A stretch of DNA of 64,000 bases from Allopusillimonas ginsengisoli (GTDB lineage: Bacteria; Pseudomonadota; Gammaproteobacteria; Burkholderiales; Burkholderiaceae_B), in assembly GCA_005239165.1 (NCBI GenBank), contig RAPG01000008.1, positions 1-64,000 on the forward strand, read 5' to 3'. Positions 58,295 through 64,000 of the stretch are shown piece after piece. Position numbers and translations under genes: made by a program. Numbering within the stretch: position 1 is the stretch's first letter; each line of letters starts with the position of its first letter. The notes beneath the pieces are model-generated. The model worked only from the letters and a program-made list of their open reading frames with translations, did not search any database and was not told where the DNA came from.

Positions 58295-58329
58295 GTATCC
58301 ACAAAATCTGTGGATAATTCTGTGCATAA
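58295..58329. promoter_or_regulatory. Cluster of three DnaA-box-like nonamers
   Basis: Three sites occur within 35 bp: gTATCCACA (58295-58303, one mismatch), TGTGGATAA (58309-58317, perfect TTATCCACA on minus) and TGTGCATAA (58321-58329, TTATGCACA on minus, fits TTATNCACA). They lie between exbB and xseA with AT-rich DNA (about 58370-58440) on the right. No dnaA, dnaN or gyrB is nearby, so a role as titration or transcription-control site is more likely than an origin. Confidence 0.55.
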
Positions 58330-58519
58330 CTTACCGTACAAGCGCTGTTTACCGGCCTTAGAGGTTCAGTGGGTAATTTCCGATCAATTTTTTTATTTCT
58401 GGTGAATCGTTATATATCAATGGCTTACAGGGTTATATTAAAGCAGCAAATGACGTGTTGCCCCAATTAGGTTGATATTGCATTGATTTGACAAAATTAT
58501 TTCTTCTGTGGACAGAACA

Positions 58520-59887
58520 ATGACGGCTAGAGGTTTATTGCAAGAAAATGGCTCGGAACAGAAGACGGACGAGGTTTGGACGGTAGGCCAGTTGAACCGC
58601 CGCGTGGGCGATATGCTGCAAGGGCAGTTTTCACGAATATGGGTGCGTGGCGAGGTGTCCAATTTTACGGCGGCGGCGTCCGGTCATTGGTATTTCTCCA
58701 TTAAGGATGAGCGAGCGGCTGTGCGTGCCGTCATGTTCCGGGGGCGCGCCCAGACGGTCGGGTTTGTGCCTAAAGCAGGCGAAAAATTCGAGTTCCGTGC
58801 CACGGTAACTCTGTATGAGCCCCGCGGTGATTACCAGCTACAGGTCGAAGCCATGAGGCGGGCCGGTCGTGGTGATTTGCACGAGGCCTTTCTGGCTCTC
58901 AAAGAAAAACTCGCTGCCGAAGGCCTGTTCGATGACGCGCGTAAGCGTACGATCACGACTATGCCGCGTGCAATAGGCGTTGTGACATCCCTGGCGGCGG
59001 CGGCCCTGCGAGATGTGCTGTCGGCGCTGGCTCGGCGTGCTCCACATGTGCCTGTCATTATTTATCCGGCGCCGGTCCAGGGAATGGATGCGGCCGGGCA
59101 ATTGTGCCAGGCTCTGCATACGGCGATAGACCGCAACGAGGTGGACACCGTGCTGCTGGTACGCGGCGGCGGCAGTCTCGAAGATTTGTGGAGCTTTAAT
59201 GACGAAGCCTTGGCTCGTCTTGTTGCTTCCAGTTCTATTCCGGTCATCAGCGGGGTGGGTCACGAGACTGACTTTACGATTTGCGATTTTGTCGCTGATC
59301 TTCGCGCACCAACACCAACGGCGGCTGCAGAGTTGTGTTGCCGCAGCCGGGACGGGTGTCTTGAGGCGATCAATGTATTGAGTGCCAGCCTGGCATCGCG
59401 CCATGCACGTATTCTTGAGCGGGCTGCGCTAAGACTGGACCGGGCGGTGGCCTTGCTGGTGTCACCCCAAGATCGTTTGCGTCAGCAGGGCGACCGACTG
59501 CAGCAACTTAAAGAACGACTGGTACGGGCGGCAGCTCATCCGCAGGAACGGCGCGCATCCAGTCTGGCCGCCATGCGCTCGCGTTTGCTGTATGCCAGGC
59601 CAGACCTTGCGGTTCAGCAGCAAAGTCTTGCGCGTGCTCGCAGAGATCTGTTCGCGACCTCCCTGCGGTTGATTGAACGCAGGCAGCAGCGCATGGTTGC
59701 GGCGCGACAAACTCTGCAGGCGCTTAATCCTCGTACCATTCTGGATCGCGGGTACGCCATCGTCCGCAAAGATGACGGGTCCATTGTAAAAAATGCGTTA
59801 GACTTAAGTGTTGGCGAACAGCTGGGCGTTGAGCTAGGGCAAGGCAGTGTGCATGTCAGTGTTTTACAGGCACACGGCTTGCTCTGA
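58520..59887 (+). CDS. xseA: Exodeoxyribonuclease VII large subunit
   Basis: This 455-residue protein has an N-terminal OB-fold ([50 protein letters not shown]) and a catalytic core with [40 protein letters not shown] and [21 protein letters not shown] long coiled coil and C-terminal [18 protein letters not shown] follow. With XseB it degrades single-stranded DNA in repair. ATG 58520 or 58508 may be the start. Divergent from exbB. Confidence 0.95.
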   Translation: MTARGLLQENGSEQKTDEVWTVGQLNRRVGDMLQGQFSRIWVRGEVSNFTAAASGHWYFSIKDERAAVRAVMFRGRAQTVGFVPKAGEKFEFRATVTLYEPRGDYQLQVEAMRRAGRGDLHEAFLALKEKLAAEGLFDDARKRTITTMPRAIGVVTSLAAAALRDVLSALARRAPHVPVIIYPAPVQGMDAAGQLCQALHTAIDRNEVDTVLLVRGGGSLEDLWSFNDEALARLVASSSIPVISGVGHETDFTICDFVADLRAPTPTAAAELCCRSRDGCLEAINVLSASLASRHARILERAALRLDRAVALLVSPQDRLRQQGDRLQQLKERLVRAAAHPQERRASSLAAMRSRLLYARPDLAVQQQSLARARRDLFATSLRLIERRQQRMVAARQTLQALNPRTILDRGYAIVRKDDGSIVKNALDLSVGEQLGVELGQGSVHVSVLQAHGLL

Positions 59888-59913
59888 ACCACTTGTCTTT
59901 GCATTGCACACAT

Positions 59914-59950
59914 ATGCAGATGATTCAGGCTTGCTGCCTGAAACCTGCAT
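59914..59950 (+). other. Nested inverted repeat between xseA and sodB
   Basis: ATGCAG (59914-59919) pairs with CTGCAT (59945-59950), enclosing TTCAGGC/GCCTGAA (59924-59930 and 59936-59942) with a 5-nt loop. No T-run follows, so it is not a standard intrinsic terminator. It could stabilise the xseA 3' end or regulate sodB. Confidence 0.4.
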
Positions 59951-60116
59951 ATTTGAGGCCATATGCTTAAGGCTAATGACGTCAGATCGCAGTTTGCAGG
60001 CTTCAGGTTTGGAAGCTCTGTTTTGCGTCTTGCGCTTCACGCCCAAGGCTGGGCCCGGTATAACACGCTTGAATGTGTATCGATCACTTCGAATGGCTTT
60101 TATAAAGGAATTGAAC

Positions 60117-60692
60117 ATGGCTTTTACGCTTCCTCCTCTCCCATACGCCCTTGATGCCCTGGCTCCGACCATTTCCAAGGAAACTCTCGAGTACCACTAT
60201 GGCAAGCATCATCAGGCATACGTCACCAATCTGAATAATCTGGTCGCCGGCACTGAGTTCGAGTCCGCTTCGCTTGAAGAAATCATCAAGAAATCTTCGG
60301 GTGGCGTTTTCAACAACGCAGCCCAGGTCTGGAACCACACGTTCTACTGGAATTCCATGACGCCCAAGGCTGGCGAACCCAGCGGCAAACTGCTCGAGGC
60401 GATCAATGCCAAGTGGGGCAGTGTTGATGGTTTCAAAGAGGCATTCAATAAATCAGCTGCTGGCAACTTTGGCTCGGGCTGGACATGGCTGGTGAAAAAA
60501 TCAGACGGCTCGCTTGATATCGTCAACACCAGCAATGCGGCAACACCACTCACAACCGACGATGTTGCACTGCTTACCTGTGACGTCTGGGAGCACGCGT
60601 ACTACATCGATTACCGTAACGCACGCCCCAAATATCTCGAAAGTTTCTGGAAGCTCGCTAACTGGGATTTCGCCGCATCCAACCTGGGCTAA
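60117..60692 (+). CDS. sodB: Superoxide dismutase (Fe type)
   Basis: This 191-residue protein starts at ATG 60117 after AAGGAATTGAAC. It has [36 protein letters not shown] with the first His ligands, [20 protein letters not shown] and [20 protein letters not shown], which provides the Asp and His ligands. Gln/Gly pattern ([23 protein letters not shown]) favours iron over manganese. Cytoplasmic, detoxifies superoxide. Monocistronic, with a terminator downstream. Confidence 0.95.
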   Translation: MAFTLPPLPYALDALAPTISKETLEYHYGKHHQAYVTNLNNLVAGTEFESASLEEIIKKSSGGVFNNAAQVWNHTFYWNSMTPKAGEPSGKLLEAINAKWGSVDGFKEAFNKSAAGNFGSGWTWLVKKSDGSLDIVNTSNAATPLTTDDVALLTCDVWEHAYYIDYRNARPKYLESFWKLANWDFAASNLG

Positions 60693-60786
60693 TCAGCCCT
60701 GGTGATGACGCGTCTGTACAAGCCCGTAAAATACTGAACACTCGGGTATAAGTCTGACGCAGACGGCACAGATGTCACGCTTGTAC

Positions 60787-60850
60787 TGCCCCTGGCTTGT
60801 TGCGCTTACTCGTTAAAACGGGCGCAAACAGCCGGGGGCTTTTTCTTTTA
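60787..60850 (+). terminator. Terminator downstream of sodB
   Basis: CCCCTGGCTTGTTGCGC (from about 60788) pairs with GCGCAAACAGCCGGGGG (to about 60836) around a 16-nt loop, followed by CTTTTTCTTTT. The stem has a few mismatches but the T-rich tail is strong. Confidence 0.7.
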
Positions 60851-61109
60851 AGTGGCTGGTTACCTGAATCCCAGTACGCCGGCGGTCAAGTAGTCATAAG
60901 CACTTGTTCAGGGATGACGTTTCCAACGGTTTGGAGAGCACACGCATACAAAATGGCCATAGTGTGGACAGTGAGTCTGCCAAGGCCCTTAATAACGATG
61001 TGGTGAGCTATCATTGCGATTTTCCGGCGACGCTTTGCACACCCTTGCTTCGCAAGTGTTTCGCACCGCAAAACACGCCGATCCAAAAACTACTCTGCAG
61101 GCAATCTTC

Positions 61110-62315
61110 ATGACAATTGACGCATTTATCTGTGACGCCATTCGTACACCATTCGGACGCTACGGCGGCTCACTGTCTCAGGTACGTACTGATGACCTGG
61201 CGGCAATTCCAGTCAGGGCGCTGATTGAACGCAACCCGGACGTAGACTGGTCGCGTCTGGATGACGTGTTGATGGGTTGCGCCAATCAGGCGGGTGAAGA
61301 CAATCGCAACGTCGCGCGGATGGCCGCGTTGCTCGCAGGACTGCCGGTGTCCGCGCCGGGCGGTACGATTAACCGCCTGTGCGGATCAGGGCTTGACGCT
61401 GTGGGTACAGCGGCGCGTGCCATCAAGGCAGGCGATGCAGGCTTTATTCTCGCTGGTGGGGTAGAAAGCATGAGCCGCGCGCCTTTTGTTATGGGCAAGG
61501 CTGAAACTGCGTTTTCGCGTAATGCGTCTATTTATGACACGACAATAGGCTGGCGTTTCGTCAATAAACTGATGAAACAGCAGTTTGGTATCGACTCTAT
61601 GCCTGAAACCGCTGAAAACGTGGCCGATGAATTTAAGGTCAATCGTCAAGATCAGGATGCGTTCGCACTGGCCAGCCAAACCAAGACAGCTGCCGCCCAG
61701 AAAGCCGGCTACTTTAAAGAAGAAATCACAGCAGTATCCATTGCCCAGCGCAAGGGTGATCCACTTATCGTCGATAAAGACGAGCATCCACGCGATACCA
61801 CGCTAGAAACGCTAGGCCGCCTCAAGCCGATTGTTCGTCCTGACGGTACCGTGACGGCCGGCAACGCCTCGGGTGTGAACGACGGTGCTGCGGCGCTGCT
61901 TATCGCCTCTGAGCAGGCTGCCAGAGAGCATGGCCTGACACCGCGTGCGCGGGTGGTAGCCATGGCTACTGCTGGCGTTGAGCCTCGTATCATGGGTATC
62001 GGGCCTGCCCCCGCCTCTGAGAAAGCCCTGGCGTTGGCCGGTCTTAGCATCAATCAAATGGACGTAATCGAATTGAACGAAGCATTCGCGGCTCAAGGCC
62101 TGGCGGTGTTGCGCATGCTCGGCGTCGAAGACAGTGACCCGCGTGTCAACCCTTATGGTGGCGCCATTGCTTTAGGCCATCCGCTGGGAGCAAGCGGTGC
62201 CCGTCTGGCGCTGACTGCTGTGAGTCAACTGCATCGCACAGGCGGGCGGTATGCACTTTGCACCATGTGCATCGGGGTGGGCCAGGGTATTGCCGTCATC
62301 CTAGAGCGCGTTTGA
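61110..62315 (+). CDS. pcaF: Acetyl-CoA acyltransferase (3-oxoadipyl-CoA thiolase type)
   Basis: This 401-residue thiolase starts at ATG 61110 (MTIDAFICDAIRTPFGRYGG); the frame is open 32 further codons without family similarity. The nucleophilic Cys lies in GGTINRLCGSGLDAVGTAAR. The second catalytic set is NEAFAAQGLAVLRMLG, GGAIALGHPLGASGARLALT with His, and CTMCIGVGQG with Cys. The VNPYGGAIALGHPLG and GNASGVNDGAAALL stretches resemble PcaF, the last step of the beta-ketoadipate pathway. No pca genes are adjacent, so a general beta-ketothiolase role is also possible. Confidence 0.85.
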   Translation: MTIDAFICDAIRTPFGRYGGSLSQVRTDDLAAIPVRALIERNPDVDWSRLDDVLMGCANQAGEDNRNVARMAALLAGLPVSAPGGTINRLCGSGLDAVGTAARAIKAGDAGFILAGGVESMSRAPFVMGKAETAFSRNASIYDTTIGWRFVNKLMKQQFGIDSMPETAENVADEFKVNRQDQDAFALASQTKTAAAQKAGYFKEEITAVSIAQRKGDPLIVDKDEHPRDTTLETLGRLKPIVRPDGTVTAGNASGVNDGAAALLIASEQAAREHGLTPRARVVAMATAGVEPRIMGIGPAPASEKALALAGLSINQMDVIELNEAFAAQGLAVLRMLGVEDSDPRVNPYGGAIALGHPLGASGARLALTAVSQLHRTGGRYALCTMCIGVGQGIAVILERV

Positions 62316-62320
62316 GCCCG

Positions 62321-62364
62321 AAAGCAAGGCTGGTCCTGCATTGCAGGACCAGCCTTGCTTTTAA
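62321..62364 (+). terminator. Terminator downstream of the thiolase gene
   Basis: A perfect 19-bp stem, AAAGCAAGGCTGGTCCTGC/GCAGGACCAGCCTTGCTTT, with a three-base loop is followed by TTAAT. It stops thiolase transcription and, on the other strand, may help the DUF192 gene. Confidence 0.85.
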
Positions 62365-62451
62365 TATTTGAGTCACTTGTGGGTAGGCAGTAACTGAAGT
62401 GGCATGTGGGGTGCCGCTCCCCGTGTGCCAGGGATATTGGCGAGTGACAGG

Positions 62452-62937
62452 CTATGGAAGGTTCTCTACCGTATCGCCTGCCTTAATATGTTGTCCGGCG
62501 AACCAGCCCTGTTCCATTTCAAGTGCATATCGCACGGGCGCGGTTGGGCAGTGTGCGTCAAGGCTGCGCGGCTGCATGTCGGCAATATTGGTGATCTTGC
62601 CCTGCGGATCAATAAACGCGATAGACAATGGCAGTGGCGTGTTTTTCATCCAGAAGCATGGGGTGGCCACTTGCTCAAATACAAACAGCATGCCCTGATT
62701 TTCCGGCAATGATACACGGTTCATCAGCCCATAAGATCGTGACGTTTCGGTGGCTGCAACTTCAGCCTGCACGGTCACGTTATTGATTTTTAGCTGTGTT
62801 GTAGGCAGCAAGGCCTGTTGGGCCGAAGCTGTCAGTGGCACGAGCGCTGCAATCGTGACAGCAGCGCTGGCCGTCTGTGCTGCGCGTACAAGCCGATTCC
62901 CGGCGGCCTGGTATTTGCGGCTGCGGCTATGTGGCAC
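62452..62937 (-). CDS. DUF192 family exported protein
   Basis: This protein of about 162 residues has a hydrophobic signal segment (AAVTIAALVPLTASAQQA) and the DUF192 core: VAATETSRSYGLMNRVSLPE, NQGMLFVFEQVATPCFWMKN, PLPLSIAFIDPQGKITNIAD, APVRYALEMEQGWFAGQHI. The function is unknown. The open frame reaches an ATG at 63012, but the cold-shock terminator (62965-62990) lies inside that stretch. GTG 62937 is the first start downstream of it. The ribosome binding site is weak either way. Confidence 0.8.
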   Translation of the reverse strand: MPHSRSRKYQAAGNRLVRAAQTASAAVTIAALVPLTASAQQALLPTTQLKINNVTVQAEVAATETSRSYGLMNRVSLPENQGMLFVFEQVATPCFWMKNTPLPLSIAFIDPQGKITNIADMQPRSLDAHCPTAPVRYALEMEQGWFAGQHIKAGDTVENLP

Positions 62938-62964
62938 ACAGCCCGGTTTGGCGGCATGCTTGCG

Positions 62965-62990
62965 AAAAAAAACAGGGCCAAAAGGCCCTG
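62965..62990 (-). terminator. Terminator of the cold-shock gene
   Basis: On the minus strand CAGGGCC-TTTT-GGCCCTG (7-bp perfect stem) is followed by eight T. It lies about 75 nt after the csp stop, and inside the upstream extension of the DUF192 frame. Confidence 0.88.
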
Positions 62991-63066
62991 AGGTTCTAGT
63001 TATTTTATACATTGTTATTAATTGATGATGGCGGAAAAGGGAGCCAGAAACGTCCAGTAGTTGGGT

Positions 63067-63312
63067 TCAGGCCGCCGTAATGTTCAGCGCTTGCTTGCCC
63101 TTAGGCCCCTGCGCTATTTCAAAAGCGACCTTTTGGCCTTCTTTTAAGGTCTTGAAGCCGTTCATCTGTATGGATGAGAAATGTGCGAATAGGTCTTCAC
63201 CTCCGTTGTCTGGGGTAATAAACCCAAACCCTTTGGCATCGTTAAACCATTTGACTGTGCCAGTCAGCGATTGGGTGTCCCCGGTGGTGGAGGTGGTAGT
63301 TGAATCGGACAT
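63067..63312 (-). CDS. Cold-shock domain protein (CspA family)
   Basis: This 81-residue protein has an unusual 15-residue Ser/Thr-rich N-terminal extension ([15 protein letters not shown]). A complete cold-shock domain follows: [20 protein letters not shown] (RNP1), [11 protein letters not shown] (RNP2), [20 protein letters not shown]. It binds single-stranded RNA or DNA as an RNA chaperone. Divergent from clpS, a common pairing in Betaproteobacteria. Confidence 0.94.
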   Translation of the reverse strand: MSDSTTTSTTGDTQSLTGTVKWFNDAKGFGFITPDNGGEDLFAHFSSIQMNGFKTLKEGQKVAFEIAQGPKGKQALNITAA

Positions 63313-63476
63313 GCGGACTGCCTCTCGACTATAGTGTTAAATTAAAACTTGACTACAAGGGTTACCTTTAGCCTTACGGATTCTGGCACGCATAATTCTT
63401 CCTGGCACTCAGAATACTTTGATAATGAGCACTTGCCCATGTGCCGTCAACTATGGAAACCACTAGTGTATTTGTT

Positions 63477-63800
63477 ATGGCAACACAGATTGATAACCAG
63501 CGCGACACGGTAGTTGAGCGCAGCTTAGCCAGGCTGGCGCCGCCACCCATGTATCAGGTTGTGCTGTTAAATGATGATTACACACCCATGGAATTCGTGG
63601 TCGCCGTACTTCAACGAATATTTGGCAAAACAGAAGACGAGGCCGCCCGCATCATGCTGAAAGTGCATCACGAAGGGCGTGCGGTGTGCGGGGTTTACAC
63701 GCGAGATATTGCATCCACTCGGGTTGAGATGGTTCGTCAGATGGCACGTGCCAACCAGCATCCCCTGCAATGCATCATGGAGCCGGCCCCCGACGCATGA
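63477..63800 (+). CDS. clpS: ATP-dependent Clp protease adapter ClpS
   Basis: This 107-residue protein has the N-end-rule adapter core: [20 protein letters not shown] with the DDYTPM substrate pocket, [40 protein letters not shown]. It delivers N-degron substrates to ClpAP. ATG 63477 ([10 protein letters not shown]) fits the usual N-terminus; 12 codons upstream are also open. clpA would be expected next, beyond the right edge. Confidence 0.95.
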   Translation: MATQIDNQRDTVVERSLARLAPPPMYQVVLLNDDYTPMEFVVAVLQRIFGKTEDEAARIMLKVHHEGRAVCGVYTRDIASTRVEMVRQMARANQHPLQCIMEPAPDA

Positions 63801-64000
63801 GCTGCCGATCGAACTTGGTTTTTGAGTTTTTCCACCCCAGGCCGCTTACCTCAGCCAGCTTGCCCGGGTTTGTTCAGGCGCAAACTGGCTCTGCTATTCT
63901 GGCCAGCAAACATAAACAAAGCCCAAAAAGTGCGGGTATAGTAAGCACATGGCCCCAGTGTGTGTTTTTTGACGTTACAGTGGGGGTCCCGATTTGTTAA
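63801..64000. other. Right-edge intergenic stretch
   Basis: Nothing with coding similarity is seen after clpS. clpA is expected further on but its start is not in the window. No terminator-like hairpin with a T-run is evident. Confidence 0.4.

Noticed and set aside
58270..58500. Chromosome origin at the DnaA-box cluster
   Set aside because: No dnaA, dnaN, rpmH or parAB genes are adjacent, and only three boxes are seen; a regulatory site is more likely.

Overview
The window looks like a chromosomal segment of a betaproteobacterium (Burkholderiales, most likely Alcaligenaceae). The main reasons are a DUF3579 protein, which is essentially a betaproteobacterial family, and the cluster exbB-exbD-lpxK-trm112-kdsB-adk followed by an SDR, murJ and rpsT. 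No replication, phage or conjugation genes are present. The two transposase traces (45.4-46.6 kb) are decayed. The genus call is inference.

Layout. 0-12.7 kb: end of a repeat protein, small secreted protein, universal stress protein, initiator tRNA, MFS transporter, rsuA, GH15 glycosidase, serine hydrolase, exported beta-carbonic anhydrase, K+ channel, TIGR01777 epimerase and a frameshifted small gene. 12.8-19.1 kb: ICMT-like methyltransferase, SulP transporter plus USP behind a long folded leader, DHA2 exporter, NfeD plus paraslipin. 19.2-22.9 kb: LodA/LodB-type operon for a cysteine tryptophylquinone oxidase; the lodB-like gene is frameshifted. 23.1-33.8 kb: two large autotransporters flank a methyltransferase and an M48 protease/LemA pair. 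The first autotransporter carries a zinc-protease motif; the second is split at a C8 tract. 34.5-43.5 kb: amide/urea locus. 43.5-46.9 kb: sparse, decayed region. 47-64 kb: housekeeping genes (argG, argF, rpsT, murJ, adk, kdsB, lpxK, exbBD, xseA, sodB, thiolase, csp, clpS).

The most striking system is the amide/urea locus. One minus-strand operon encodes a UrtABCDE-type ABC importer followed by AmiC (ligand sensor) and AmiR (ANTAR RNA-binding antiterminator). A convergent plus-strand operon encodes a small GatC/AtzG-like subunit translationally coupled to an amidase. Both operons start with nearly the same leader: TTGACA-17-TATATT promoter, a shared covarying RNA hairpin whose hexaloop has A at position 1 and G at position 4, a shared short element (CAGGGCAAAAAAG), then a perfect intrinsic terminator, then CCAAAGGAG as ribosome binding site. 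This indicates that AmiR antiterminates both uptake and hydrolysis at twin RNA sites.

Four genes (12.4, 19.46, 32.77 and 41.6 kb) are each interrupted by a single frame change. Some may be real (the C8 tract suggests phase variation) and some may be sequence errors. The raw reads should be checked before any of them is called a pseudogene.
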